64,000 bases of DNA from Vicugna pacos. Taxonomy: Eukaryota; Chordata; Mammalia; Artiodactyla; Camelidae. The notes below the pieces were generated by a model that made no database searches, was not told where the DNA came from, and worked only from the letters and a program-made list of their open reading frames with translations. The stretch lies in NCBI RefSeq assembly GCF_048564905.1, contig NC_133013.1:26177605-26241604 (forward strand). Reading direction: 5' to 3'. Below, in pieces: positions 23,091-36,365 of the stretch (position 1 is its first letter; the number at the start of each line of letters is the position of its first letter). A program made the position numbers and the translations under genes.

Positions 23091-24384
23091 GACCTCGTTG
23101 GTATTGGTGCCCTATAAGCGGGTGGGCATCTGTGGGAGAGTCAAGGGGATGCCCAGAGTGCCCTGGGAATCCTGCTGGCCTTCCTTTTTCCTGATAATGA
23201 GTCAGTTTGAGCCTTTTGTGTTCAAGGGTGTCCACTTGGCACCGATCCCCAGCCTCGTGATCCCACCCAAGAGAAGAAATCAGTTCTTCCTTTCAGTGAT
23301 TTCTGTGTGAGTCAAGACAGCAGTGTGTCAGTAGGGCCAGGCCGGCAGAGTGGGGCCAAGGTTTTCTTGGCATCCTCGGCCTGCTTCCTTTATGGCTTTA
23401 GGAAGAACAAAGAAGAGGGAAAATGGGCAGAGCAGAGCCCCTGGCCTCCCCAAGCCAGACCATCCCCACCGAGGCACCCTCTCCACACTGACGTCAGGGC
23501 TTCAGAACTGGAGGAGGCAAAAGCAGAGAGAACGCATACGTCTCAGTGGCTTTTGCTGCAGCAGCTGGCCTGCCTCTCACCCCCTCTTCTGGCTACGGGG
23601 CCGCCACAGAAAGAGTCTGCAGCCCCCAGGGTTCAACAGCCACTTGACAAGGCAGATGATACCATCTCAGAACCACAAGTGTATGCAGAGGCTATACGCG
23701 TGTGCAGACACACGCACCCTCCAACAGGAGCTCAAAACCCTGAACTCAGAAGACATCTGGCCAAAAGACAGGATTTGAAGGAGGAGGTGGAGAGAGGAAG
23801 GGAAGGCATGAGGGAGCATGAGACCAAATCAGAGGGCGGGTCCCGGGTCAGGCCCTGGCAGGCCTGCAGGGCACATCTGCAGTCACTCAGCCTCCGCTCC
23901 GTCCTGCCAAGTGCCCACCTAAATATGGCTGGAAATCCCATCCCTTCCAGAAGCCCTCACTCAAGGAAGGGCCACTCACTCCAGAGGTGTTCTGCCTAAC
24001 ACCTGCCTCCACGTTCATTACGTCTCTACCCTGAAAGAGGTTCGCCCTAGCAGAGCAAGCCTGCAGAGCCCCTCCACCTAAACACCAGCCCCTCTGGACC
24101 TCCAGGGGTTCCTCCTCAGGAGTTTAACCGGCTCCCAGACCTCACAGCCTGAAGGCCTCTTGGCGCTCACCTGTCCAGTGCCCATTTCCATGCCCACTGC
24201 ACAGGTAGGACCCTGAGTCCAGTGTACAGATGAGAATCTGAGCCTATAGAAAGGGGATGTGGGCGGCCCAGAGGCCCACACTCAGTCATAAGTCACTGTC
24301 AGAGGTGACTGAGAGCCAGCTCACAAGTGCCTCCAGGCCTCAGCTCCTTGCCTGTTAGATGGAGCTATCGGGCCACCTCACCTG

Positions 24385-24640
24385 CACCCGGCATAGCGTG
24401 GGCTCAGGAGCAAGCAGCCCAGGTTCACATCCTGACTCAGAAGCCTTGCTAGACACATGATCAAGTATATATGACTTAACCTCTTTGAGGTTTGATCCTG
24501 CATCCCTAAAAAAGGGGTAACAATCTCCACCCCACAGGGCTACTGTGAGAATAAAATAAGACGATACACAGAGAGGACTTAGGAAAGCACCAAGCACATG
24601 GACAGTGTTGACAATTATTACTGCTTTTGTTAGTATTACC
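24385..24640 (+). repeat. MIR SINE fossil
   Basis: CCCAGGTTCACATCCTGACT, GACTTAACCTCTTTGAGGTT, CCACAGGGCTACTGTGAGAA and AGCACCAAGCACATGGACAG give the full sense MIR order. Confidence 0.8.
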
Positions 24641-25489
24641 ATGGGCATGGAGACAAGGCCTCCTGCGACCCTCTGCACTGAGCCTCCCCTTTGCCTCCCA
24701 CCCACTCTCCCCAGCCAAGACCTCCTCTGTCAGGCTAAACATCTAGGTCCCCGACCCCTTTCCAGCTAGAACCCCATCAGCACCCCAGCTCCAAAGCAGC
24801 AAACGCACAGTTGGGCTCCATCTCTGTGTCTGGTTTATCCCTGGTGGTCCTCTCCCCCTTCCTCCCCCCAGAAGCCAGGACACAGCCACCAAGCAGTGGG
24901 CGCAAGCGGCTACTGCCCCTGCTGCTGCCAGGACCCCCCACAAGCACACATTCCGGTGTCTCCCCCACAGAAGGCCCCGTTCCTGGGAGCCTATGTTGAC
25001 TTTAGGGTGACCGGGGAGCCCTGCCTCCCAGAGGCAGTGTCTCTCCCTGCTCCCAGGCTCCCAACAAGAAAATGTTTCTCAGTCCCTGCTCCCAGTGGGT
25101 TCCTTCCATCATACCTTCCCTATGCTCAGGAAAGCCAAAGGCCCAAAGGCATGAGAGGCATCCATCCTCTGGACCACAAAGAGAATGAAGGATGATGGGG
25201 GCAGCTGGCTGGGGGCACTGGTCAGAACTGGAAGGAACAGAAGGAACTCCTGGAAGGCATGAGTGTGCTGAGGACCAGGCCTCTGGAAGAGTGAGATCTC
25301 TTAGCAGTGGTCCAGCTGGGCTGCAGGGACAACTAGTCTGGGACACCCAGGTCAGGCCTGCCCTCTCTCCCAGCTCCCAAGACGATTCCTCTCTGCCTCA
25401 CTGTGGGGACCCTTAGCACATCTTGCCAGGCTCCAGAACAAGGGGTGAAGCCTGTGCCTGCCTCCAGAGTGGCAGAAAGAGCCAGTTCC

Positions 25490-25665
25490 AGAGGCAGAAA
25501 ACAACTCAGCTCCAGCATTGGCCAGCTGCATGTCTTTGGCCATGTGACTTCCCGTTTCTGGGCCTCGGTTTCCCCATCTATGCAATGGAGCTAATGATAC
25601 CCTACTTCACAGGGCTGCTATAATGATTAAATCAGATGATATCTAAATTAAGCATCCAGCACAGC
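25490..25665 (+). repeat. MIR SINE fossil
   Basis: TCTGGGCCTCGGTTTCCCCA, TCTATGCAATGGAGCTAATG and CACAGGGCTGCTATAATGAT match the sense MIR order. Confidence 0.75.
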
Positions 25666-28189
25666 CTCCCCCCCCAAAACCTGAACACTCAATGCTCCTA
25701 TCTGGAACCTTGTACTGCAGGGGTGGCAGAACTGGGGGTGGCAGGCAAAGGATATATAAAGCATGTGGCCCTCTCCCAGATGTGTGGTCCATTCTGAGCC
25801 ATGGAGACCAAAGGAAATTTCTCAAAGATCACAGGGACCAGCTCCCACTCTCTTTGTGCTCCCCCAGGCCCTGACTATGCCTCCCATCTTGTGCTGGTGG
25901 ACCTTCCTGTCATTCCTGCCCTGGGGGCGTGGGAAAAGAACACCAATGGAAGTGCCCACCCACTCAGAGGAGACGCTAGCTCATGGCAGTGACATCATCC
26001 TGCCTGCCCTTCCTCCTCCTCTCCTGACCCCATGACTCAGGCCCTGTGTGGTCCTAATCACAGAGGCTGCTTGAACTTGGGTCATTTTTCTTCACACAGC
26101 CCAGACCCTCCATGTCCAACCAAGAAGTGGCCTGCACTTGTTCTACCATCCTTTCTAGGGGTCTCTTTGGGTGCTGTGGAATCTCAGCTCACAGCTCCAT
26201 GATCACACTGCGTCTCTGACCCCAAATAGTATTGCCCAGCTCAGCATCAAACCCAAATCCTGTTCCAAAGAATGAAGATTGACGACTCCAGAGAAGGGTA
26301 CAGTTGAAGGGTGGAGGAATTCCCACAGGAAGGTTCAGAAGTCAGCCTCAGCAGAATAAGGACACCGCCTCCTCAGAAGGGACCACGCTTCTATCTGTCC
26401 TTTCCACAAACAAGCAAGCACCTGGCCCGACTGTCAAGCATCTGAGTGTCTCAGACATTCAGCCACCCTGCTTCCATCGGGTGCCCAGAAAGAGCTGCAG
26501 AGGGCCAAAGACAGGAAGCAAAAGCAGTCGTCAAATCCCAGCGCCCTTCTCTCCCTCGGGCTTGCTTTCACGCAGGCTTCCCATCTCTAACAAGCTGGAT
26601 GGTCTGATCTCTTGGAACACAGGAGTCTGCACTGAATTGGAAAATTCACTGAAAGCAGGCAGGAGAAACCACCAGTGATGCCATCGAAAAAGAAAAGAAC
26701 TCCAGAGTCAGTCATGGGACCCACAGAAGCATCACTGAAGCCACTCAGTGCAAAGCTCACCCCCTCAAGAGTCCCCTTGCTGTATAAGCCCTTAGTGCAA
26801 AAACTGATGTTCAATGGGCGGATCTGAAGTCACGAAGGAAAATTTCACCGACATCAGAAGCGCCCTGGTATCAGACCATTATGTATGTAAAACAGGGGAG
26901 GAAGGATCCGATGCTCAATGGTTAACATAAAATTATTAATGCTTCATCTCAGGAACTCCAGATGTCAGGGAAATGTACTCACCCCAAATATTCCTATTCC
27001 CAAAAGAGCTGGAAGTGCGAGCCACCACTCATACCCACAGCCTCAGAGCCCTCCACCCCTCTCCACTTAGATCACCACGCTGCCACTCAGATCAGCCCAA
27101 CCCATCAGACATGTTTAGACTTCAATTTCAAGTTGAGACTTCAATTTCCCTCAGCCTCCGAAAGCACCCACCTAAAGTGCAGGCCCCCAGCAGACTACAA
27201 GCAAGGCTGCACGGCATCAGATTTCCTAGGGATTTCTGGGAGGCCAGAGAGAATCAGAGAGGAGGCTGAACTAAATAAAGAACTCTCTTAGAACAGCTTC
27301 ATTACTTTCTAATATAGAAACTAACTGCTAAAGACAGGCATGCAAGAAAAGGACCTAGGGCCTTAATTTAATAGTGAAATCAGATTCATTTACAGTTATC
27401 CACGTCCAATTTGAAGGTAAATAGTTCTTCTCAATTAAGTCAAACGAACCCTCCCCACTCCCCAGTCATTTGTGCTTTCCTGTTTGCTTAATGTTTTCTT
27501 CAGCGATGGATCCATATCTGAGTCATCCATCACACATTTCTCATTAGGGCAGGTTTGGCTTAGAAGTAAATCCCCTTTTCTGGAAGTTCACTGCCTTAGG
27601 CCCCAGACCTGCCAGTTTGCTAGCTAAGCAGCAGTTGAGAACTTGGGACAGTGCGATTCAATCCCCTCCGCTCTAGTGTGGCCCCAGCCTGGGTCCCCCC
27701 GCCTTCCCTGCACCACATTCTCCATCCCCTCCTTCCCCACCATCTCCCTGAGGTTTCCAAGCCCAGACTGCCCCATACCTGCTCCCTCGTGTTCTGCCTC
27801 TCACCCTCGACACCTACTCACCCCTTCACCCAGGCCAGCTGTCCCTGCCTGTCCTCGGAATTTGTCCCCCACATGCCCACTGCTGCACGTGGCAGTCCTC
27901 CAGTCGCCCACTCCATCCTTCGGGGCCAAGCAGCGTGGACCCCCCTCCCCTATCTAACCACTCCCCCTCCCCTCCCTGGCAGCTCCCGCTCCTCAGAGCT
28001 GGTGGTCAGGTTAGGGTGTTAGCCTCCGCAGCCCGCCCCCCACCCTCCGCGTCCCTCCCAGCTCCAGCCAGCGGCTTCACGAAGCTTTCCAGAATCATCA
28101 ACACAATGGCATCTGCCTCTGTCCCCCTGCACACCCAGGCCTCCAGATCACAACCACCCAGCCAGCCTGCTCCAGCGTCTTTCCGGGTA

Positions 28190-28760
28190 AGGGCAGGTCC
28201 CACAGCGCCCCAGGCCCCGCCGGCCGGAGGGAAGGCGAGGCCAGGCTCGGGGCGCGGTTGGATCCCGGCGGCCCCAGAGCCGGGGTCCCCGTGCCGGCCC
28301 CGGGGAGAGGGCTGGGGGCGCGGGCGGCGCGGGGCCCAGCTCGGCCGCAGACAAAGGCCGCCCCCGCCCGCGCCGGGCCCGCCACGCAAGCACTCACCGC
28401 GCCGCGCCGACTCCCGGGCCTCGGGGACGCGGCCGAGCGCTGCCGAGGTGCCGCCGCCGCGGGGCCGGGCCCGAAGGGGGGGCCGGGGGCGGCCCCGGGA
28501 GCCCGAGGGGCGGGGCGGGCGGGAGGAAGCCGCGGGCCGCGCCCCGGAGGCCGGATTGGCCCCGCGGCGGCCGCGTGGGGCGGCGGCCCGGGCCCGCCCC
28601 TGGCCCCGGCCGGACCCCGCGGGCGCTCCGGCGAAGGGGCGCGGGGCTGATCCCTGCCCGCCCCGACTCGCCCTCCAGGCCGCTGGCGGCACAGCCGGAG
28701 CTCAGTTCCGGCCGCCTGACCCCCAGTCCGGTGCTCTCTGCCAGCGCCAGGCTGGTACCG
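28190..28760 (-). promoter_or_regulatory. CD276: CD276 CpG-island promoter
   Basis: This is a dense CpG stretch in otherwise CpG-poor DNA, coincident with CD276 noncoding exon 1. GC boxes (GGGGCGGGGCGGGC near 28507) and a reverse CCAAT box (ATTGG, 28555-28559) lie upstream of the exon in gene direction. No TATA box was seen, as usual for a CpG-island promoter. Long open frames on both strands here are composition artefacts. Confidence 0.85.
28398..28500 (-). other. CD276: CD276 exon 1 (5' UTR), 5' end approximate
   Basis: The minus-strand sequence CGGGAGTCGGCGCGGCGCG|GTGAGTGC matches the end of the human noncoding first exon as I remember it, followed by a strong donor at 28397. It joins to exon 2 at the GGGGCAGCC leader. 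The transcription start was placed roughly, about 55-60 bp downstream of the CCAAT box. Confidence 0.75.
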
Positions 28761-29079
28761 AGGCCTGCGAAGGGTTAACTCGCCGGTGAGGCATTCAGAG
28801 CTGCAGGGAGCTCTCTATAAATACAGTGTGTCGTGGGCGCCTGAGCCAACCGCAGGGCAATTTCCACTGAGCTGGTTTTCCTCTTTTCTTTCCACCCACG
28901 GCCACCCGGCCAGCCCGGCCCCAGTCCCATGCCAGGCTAGTGGCCAGCCCCGGCTCCAAAAAGGGGAGCAACTCTTGACACAACTCTGGCCTTACAGGAG
29001 CCAGCTCCAGCCTGGGAGGAGATGGGGGTCAGGCCTACGCCTTGGCACATCCTGCCCCTGCACCTGTTCTCCGGCCTGC

Positions 29080-29270
29080 TCTCCATCCGTTACAGACAGT
29101 AACAGCTGAGGTGTGGCAGCTCCCTGTGGGCCAGGGTGGAGGCTAGGCGCTTTCCATGTTGGGCCTCCTTGGATCCTCACAACAGCCCAACCAGGCAGAT
29201 AATGTTTCCCCCAGTTTACAGGTGAAAAAACTGAGGCTCAGAGAGATAAAGGGACTCCAACCTTGTGCTG
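29080..29270 (-). repeat. MIR SINE fossil
   Basis: The antisense MIR order GGATCCTCACAACAGCCCAA, CCCCAGTTTACAGGTGAAAA, CTGAGGCTCAGAGAGATAAA is well preserved. Confidence 0.8.
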
Positions 29271-29334
29271 CAGGCCAGGCCCGCTACCAAGTGGCAGCAC
29301 CAATGTGGGAGAGGGCTTAGGAAATGCGGGCATC

Positions 29335-29520
29335 TCTATGTGTCAGCCGCTGTTTTAAGCTCTTTACCATTTTATCTCATTTCATCTTCACAACAACTCA
29401 GTGAGGTAAATGCAATTATTATCCTCATTTTCACAAATAAAGGAATTAAGAGACAAGGAGATTAGGTAACTTATTTGAGAATATCCAACAATTAAGTGGT
29501 GGAACCAAGATTTGCCCCCT
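29335..29520 (-). repeat. MIR SINE fossil
   Basis: This is a second antisense MIR directly after the first. Marks are TTTATCTCATTTCATCTTCA, CAACAACTCAGTGAGGTAAA and CAATTAAGTGGTGGAACCAA. Confidence 0.8.
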
Positions 29521-30494
29521 TGATTTTAAGTGCTGATTTCAAACTTAATTGTGACATGTGTGTGGGGCAGTGATGTATGGGTGTGTGTATTTGTGAACAC
29601 ATGTGAGCAACTATCTGTATTTGAGTCTAAGTGCACATGTGTTTCTGAATGTAAGTGTAATAGTGGCTGCATCTGTTTGACTGCTCCTTGGGATGGGGCA
29701 GAGAGTGGGGGGATCAAGGCCAGGCCATCTAGTCCAGAGTCCCTGAGGATCATCAGCCTCCCCTCCAGTCCACACTTTTCCTCTCTGCTGTGTCAGGCCC
29801 TGTCCAGCCTGGGCCTGGCCTCCCGGGTCTCAGGGTAAGTAGCCCCTACGAGGCCCCACAACCTGGGGGAGGAGCACCCCAGGGAGAGGTGTCCCTGCGC
29901 TGAGAGGCCCAGGAGCCCTGCAGCAGGGCCCTGGATGGGGCCTTTGAACAAATCTAGAGGAATGTGCTTTCCTTCCCTTCACCCAGAGTCAGTCCTGTGC
30001 TTTGTGCCCTGTGGTGGTGATGCAGGTCCTGTCCCAGAGGACTTACAGGCTGGCAGAGGAGGCACAACCGGCCCTGATGGACAGTGAAGGAACAGCACAG
30101 GTCAGTTTATGGGGTTGGGGGACACTTGTATCGTACTTGCTTGAGAGAAATGCGAAGGAAAAATATGAGTACTGTCTCTCACCCCCGGAAGCAGCGGCTG
30201 AAGAGGCACTGATCCCTCCAGAAAGGGCAAACAGCGTGGGCAGGGAATAGACACAGCGTCTGTAGGACAGGCTCAGCTGAGACTCAAACACTTGGCCCTG
30301 GACACAGACAGCTAGAGTGACCATCTCAGCACACACAAACCACCTCAGATCAGAGAATGTCTGTTCTATGCCTAGCTGAAAATGCACCCTTCCTCAGACT
30401 CCCTTGCAGCTAGAGGTGGTCACGTGATCTAATGTGGCCAATGAGATGGAAGTAAAACTCACTCGGGGCTTCAGGGAAAGCCCTTTGTGAGGGA

Positions 30495-31125
30495 AACAGG
30501 CTGACACTATAGAAAACAGCACGGTGGTTCCTCAAAACACTAAAACTAGAATTACCAGAGGATCCAACAGTTCTACTTCTGGGTGTATCCAAAGGAATCG
30601 AAATTAGGGTCTCAGAGATGTTGGTACACCCATGTTCGTAGCAGCATTACTCACAGTAGCCAAAAGGTGAAAGCAAGTCCATTATCCATTAATGAATGAG
30701 CGGGCAAATCAAATATGGTAATGTGTACAATGGAACACTATTCATCCTTAAAAAGAAAGGAAATTCTGACACGTGCTACAACATGGATGAACCTTGAGGA
30801 CATTATACTTAGTGAAAGAAGCCAGCCACAGAAGACAAGTAGTGTAAGTTTCCATTTATATGATATAGCTAATGTAGTCAAATGCTAGAAACACCGAGCA
30901 GAATGCTGGTTGCCAAGGACTGGGAGAGGGAAGATGAGGAGTTATTGATTAATGGGTACAGAGTTTCAGTTTTGCAAGATAAAAAGAAACTGGAGATTGA
31001 TTGCCCAACAATGTGAATATACTTACTACTGAACAATATGCTTGAAAATACATTATATGTGTATTTACCACGATTTACAAAATTTAAAAATGACTATACT
31101 TCAATTAAAAAATTTTAAAAAGCAG
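30495..31125 (+). mobile_element. Old L1M 3' fragment, sense
   Basis: ORF2-end and 3' UTR marks are present in order: AGAATTACCAGAGGATCCAA, ATGTTCGTAGCAGCATTACT, ATGGAACACTATTCATCCTT, CAACATGGATGAACCTTGAG and TTGCCAAGGACTGGGAGAGG. An ACTATACTTCAATTAAAAA tail closes it. Reading frames are broken. Confidence 0.85.
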
Positions 31126-32270
31126 GCTTAGCTGGCATGAGCCTCTGCCTTTTGCCTTTCACTCTCCCTTCTCTTTGTGCCTGAAGTGCAGACACAAAAG
31201 CAGACAGTGAAGAGGCTCTGGCCGCCGGGAGGACAGAAGCTAAGTAAGGGCCGCAGAGGAGGACGTCAGAAGGAGCCTGGTTCCTACAGGCATCGCGGAG
31301 CTGCCGCCCCAGCCCCGGGTTGCTGCCAGCCCTTGGTCTGGCCCCCGAGCTGCCGCTGTCACCTCAGGATTGTTGAGGAAGGAACGATGACCCTCAGTAG
31401 CTTGTCCTCCCCAGGCTGCCTGTAAGAGACATCAGACCACCTTCTGGCAAAGGGAGGCAGTGTTCTGACCCTCTTACGACCTTCTCCAGGACAGAAATTC
31501 TGAGTTCCTGGTGGAATTCAGAGACAATTTCCTTTTGCCTCCTTTGACATACGAAAGGACAAGGGTCTCACTCATCTGTCTGAATACACTTCAATCCAGC
31601 AGCTGGATTCCTTCACCTGGCTTCAAAGTGGGGGCTCTGCAGATGTTCTTGGCTCTTTAGAGCAGCTAAGCAGCCCTTCTTTGAGAAAGCAGCTCTCAGA
31701 GAGGTTGATATGCTTCATCTAAGAATGATATTCAAAATCTTTCATTTCCGGAAGAAAGAAAAATCAATTCTTGGCAGCCCTGGGGGTTTAAGGCCTCATC
31801 TGGGCAATTTTCTCTCCCGCGGACCCCCGTGACACCAGATTCCTGGTATTGGTCTCCCTCCTCTCAGGCTGGTTGCTGCACGTTACCTCCTGAGTCGTCT
31901 GAGTTTTCAGGCCTCAAATCCTTGACGTTTTGGCAAAGGCCACATCCCCAAACCCGTCCCGCCCACTCCCGGAGGGCTCCCAGGGCCGCCATCTGGAGTC
32001 CTCCAGCCAGCCCAGGCTGTCCAAGGTAACCACGCTTCCCGAGAGAATGGATCCGGAGAAGGCTTGAGTATGGTGCATAGTGACCCCTGCAGGTTCCTGC
32101 TTTCTAGTTTCTTATTCCTGGCACTTGAGTGTTGGGGTAGACTCCAGGTGTCTAGATTCAGACACTTCCAGCTGGAAGCTCATGGCCAGCAAGATAACAG
32201 GGACAGCCTGAAACAAGAGCGGAACTGGTCCTCCCGGGAGAATCATCCAGAACACCTCACCCCCAGACTC

Positions 32271-32288
32271 AGTACACACACACACACA
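32271..32288. repeat. (AC)n microsatellite
   Basis: An uninterrupted run of AC repeats of about 18 bp. Confidence 0.8.
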
Positions 32289-35069
32289 CTGCAAAATGAC
32301 AAATATCCCCCAACCAGACTTGTATAATTAGCCGCCTCCGTCCCATCCACTCTCCCCTCTTCGTTATCTGTGGAACCATTTAGCCCCCTCCCTCTTGCCT
32401 CCTCCTCCTCCATGGCCCAGGCTTACAACATTTCCAGTCCTAGGAATCCATCTTAGAGTCTGTGTCCTGCTGCTGGAAGGTCAGGGTGATCCTCCCAATG
32501 GGAGGATTGGGCCAGAATTAAAGAGCAAAACAAGAACATAAAAACTGCACCATGACGCCAGGGGAAATCTGTCATCACACTGGGTTTTTTTTTCCTGACT
32601 TCTAATCACGTGCAGATAGCACTTGTGTGACCCTGAGAGTGACCCCTCCTCACTTTTACGTCATAGGTGCCTCAGTTACAGCACCTCAGCCCCGGGCCTG
32701 CTCTGCGGCTTGGCTTCTGACAGACTCAGAGCAGAGAGCACAGAACAGGACAAGGACGAGTTCCAGCTCGAAGAATAAGGCATGGAGAACGAGGGGTCCA
32801 GCATGTGAAGTCGGCAGCGGAGACCCTCCCGAGGAAGACAGTGGATAGACCACGTGAAGCCCAGAAATCCTGATCTCAATCCAGGTGCTAAATTTTAACT
32901 ATTAATATTGATGGTTTTGGTCACAGGTTCTCATTGTGGTTGTTTGTTTTTAGTTAAGCTCGAGACACTGTGCCTGGGGGTCTTCAGGACATCTTACCGT
33001 AGTCCCAGTCCTGGTGTGGACACAGGGAAGGCCTCGCTGCCCCAGGGCTGAGAGCAGTTTATTCAGTCCTCCCTGATGGGGCGTTCTTAACCTGCCAGCT
33101 CATGGGGCTTGTCAATCCCCAATTGCTGGGCCAGGACCACTGATTACCAGTCCTGGCCCCCTTTCCCTTCCTGTCTTCTCTCAGGCCACTGTCCCTCTCT
33201 TTGGGAGAAATGTAGTGTGTGATGGAAGTGACCTCTCTTGGCCACGTCTTGGCCACTGCTAGGTGTCCACCTCGGTACCAGATCCTGGGGGAAAAACAAT
33301 GTGGGACAAGCTATGTGAGCTGTCGCATCTCCAGTGAGTGACCAAGCTTAGTTCTCTTACAGGGTCCCTCCCTCCCTGCTCCTTCCCACTGGCTGCAAAC
33401 CAAGCTTTCTTCCCACTGGTCCACTTCACCCAAGGTTCCCACATCAGATGTGGGCGATTATTTCTGATTGGCTTAACTGCTTTTTCCACGTTTGCGGCTG
33501 GCAAACCCAGTTGCTAATGAATACAATCTTGCATTTGTTTTCTTAAAACAGGACTTTCAGCACAATAACGTATTTGGCACCTCTTCTCCTTTCCTCATTT
33601 CCCGCAATGAGATCATCACAAACACAACTTCTAAAGAAATCTCTGCAACCAGACTTTCTGAGGAAACCCGACACTGCCACAGACAATCAGTGGTGGGCCT
33701 CAGGGTTCCAACAGGGAACTTTAGCAGCAGCAGTGACTTTTCATCCACTCGGGGAGGGGGAGGGGTGTGTGGCCACCTCTGAGCTGCCAAGTTCCTCCCC
33801 GTACCCTAGAAGCTCCCCCATCAGCCCTTCATCATTCTGTTGGGGTCAGCATTGCTGTCAAAATGTGGTTCCTCTCCATCACTCAACACCCTCCACCCTC
33901 TGTAAATATTCACACTGACCCGTTCCCTCCCCTCAGGGAGGAGTCTGTCAGAAGTGATTCTCTCAAACTGGACAAATCCGGTTACTCCCTCCCTAAGTCC
34001 CCTTCAGGGTGCAGGTGCCGACTTCAACCCTGATCTGCTGGGACACGCACTGCCCGCAGGGCTCTCTGCTTGCCTCGTGCCGTGCCATACTTCCACAGGC
34101 ACTCCGAGGGCTCCCTCGGGCAGGAGCCCAGGCTCACTCTCCAGGTTCCTCACCTGTGCTCCCTGCCTTCCCCTCACAGCTTGGAACTGAGAGAAAACTC
34201 GAACTCTGGAGTGAATGCCTCAACCAGGGCTGGCAGGACTGGGGTGTAGACAGCATGGCAGGCTGGAAACCAGGACACCAGGGCTCAGCTCCCAGCCCTT
34301 CAAGGGCTGGCTGTGTGTCTGGGGGAAGTGGGTCAGCTGTTCAGGGTCTCTGTCTTCTTTTCCTCCAAAAGAATTTTCCCCAGGCTCCCCGTGCAGCCGC
34401 CTTTTCTCACTGAGAGCACTAGGACGACCCCTCCCTCAGCCCTCTAGCAGGCAGGACTAATGAGGCAGCCTAGCGCCATGGACAAGCCGCCTGCAAAGCC
34501 AGGAAGGGGCTAGTAGTTTGCCTCCAAATTCCCTGCTTTTTTCCCAAATCCTTCCCCCCATCGTTGACGCGGAGCTCAGCTGGCTACCCTGAGCCCCCTC
34601 CTGGTGGAAAGTGGAAATGCAGCTGAAGAGGGCCTCCGTCCTCACCTCATCCTGGGTCTCCAACCTGGCTTCTCAATGCCAGTCTTAGAGTTGAAGGAGA
34701 AAATGGGAGAGGAGACGAGGGAAAAGCAGGGTGGGCTGGGGCTGTGGAGGTCAGGGAAGGGTTCCTAGAGGAGCTGGCCTTGAAGGAGGGGAGGTATTTG
34801 ACAAGTGAAGAGGCCTGGTACTTCTCTAAGACAACACACAGGCTGGGAAGACCTCCATCTGCCTATCCTGGGGGTGTGCCTGGTGGGTCTGAGAAGAGGA
34901 AAGGAGTCAGGTGATGGAGGCAGAAGGGGCAAAACCCTTGAGCAGAGCTGGGAAGGGAGACAGAGCATCGGGACCCACATACTCTGCCTGCCCACTCCCA
35001 GCCCCTGACCCCCAGAGTTGTAAGTGAAGGGGGGCGTGTTTCTGGTGAGACTGGCCCTCCTCTTGTGCA

Positions 35070-36365
35070 CTCTCACCTACTCAAGGACATCACTCCGGGC
35101 CCTCTCCCTCTCCCCTGATTCATCCCCTCTCTTGAAACACTTCTAAAACACCCCCTCTCTTGCTTTTCTTCTTGCCTCACTGGCTGCTCCTTCTATTCTG
35201 CTGTGCTGGCTCCTTCTCTTCTCCCTAACCCCTGAATGTTGGGGAACACCAGGACTTGGCACTCAGAACCCTTGTCTTCTGGGTCTACACCCACTCCCGT
35301 GGTCATCTCATCCCTTTAAATTCTACCTACATGCCAAGAACTCTCCGATGCAAATCTCCAGCTTGGACCGTGTCTTGAATTCTGTATTTCCAGTGGCCTA
35401 CTTGACATCTCCCTTTGTCTCCAGTCAAATTCCTGATTTCCATTCCCTCCCATCACCAGTGAAATAAAACAAAACCAACCATCTTTCCTGCAGCCTTCTC
35501 CATCTCAGGTAATGGCACCTCCATTCTTCCAGTAGCTTGGGCCAAAAATCTTGAGATCGCCCTTGATTTTTCTCTTTCTTACACACCCGCATCACCGAAC
35601 CTACTGGATCTGCCTTCAGATGTGTTTGCAATCAGATGCTCTCTCCATCTCCATTTCTACCCCATGGTCCAAGTCATCTCCATCACTTGTGTGTATTGCA
35701 ATGGCCTCCCAATTGGTCTCTTTGCTTCTGTCTTTCTCTCTATAGTTTATTCTTTATACAGCAGCTAGAGTAATGCTTTTAAACATATATAAATCAAGTC
35801 ATTCATCTGCTCAGAATTCTCCAGGGTAAAAGCTGAGTCTTCATACTGGCCTACAAAGTCCTACATGGCCTGGCCCCCTGCTATCCTGATCTCATCTCTG
35901 ACCATGCTCCCTGTTGCTTCCTTTACTACAAGCTCCCTTCCTTGCTGTTCCTTGAACACAGCAGACATGTTTGCCTCAGGACCTTTGCACTTACTATTCT
36001 CCTGATGGGACTTTCTTCTCCCAAATGTCCATATAACTCACTCCCTTACTTTCTCCGGGTCTCTATTCAAATGTTACCTTACCAAGGAGGCCTTCCCTGA
36101 CCACCCTATATATAGTGATACCCACCCACCCCCAAACCCTCGTCGTCCCCAATCCCTTTACTCTCTTTGATTTTTTCCACTTGGCATTTATTGACCTTCT
36201 GATAATATTATATATTATTTGTGTGTCCATTTATTCTTGTATCTCCCTCCATAGAACATAATTTCCATGAGAGTCAGGATTTTCTTTTGTTCACTGCTGT
36301 ATTCTTACACCCAGAATAGTGTCTGGCACATAGTAGGTGTTCAGTTAAAGTTTGCTGAGTAAGTG
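35070..36365 (+). mobile_element. L2 LINE, sense, about 1.3 kb
   Basis: The L2 3' region can be followed continuously. Marks are TGGCCTCCCAATTGGTCTCT, CAGCAGCTAGAGTAATGCTT, TGGCCTACAAAGTCCTACAT, CAGGACCTTTGCACTTACTA and AAGGAGGCCTTCCCTGACCA. The end is GTGTCTGGCACATAGTAGGT. Coding frames are broken. Confidence 0.85.

Larger units (their letters stand above)
12979..28397 (-). other. CD276: CD276 intron 1
   Basis: This 15.4-kb first intron separates noncoding exon 1 from the signal exon. No other exon was recognised. It holds the L2, MIR, L1 and hAT-like fossils listed separately. Stretches at about 14200-15950, 17100-17950, 18700-19550 and 25700-28000 look unique or too degraded to name. Confidence 0.6.

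Noticed and set aside
27935-28789. Long open frames on both strands across the CpG island at 28 kb (up to 284 codons)
   Set aside because: GC-rich DNA is poor in stop codons. The products are Arg/Pro/Gly/Ala low complexity, and the region is explained as the CD276 promoter and noncoding exon.
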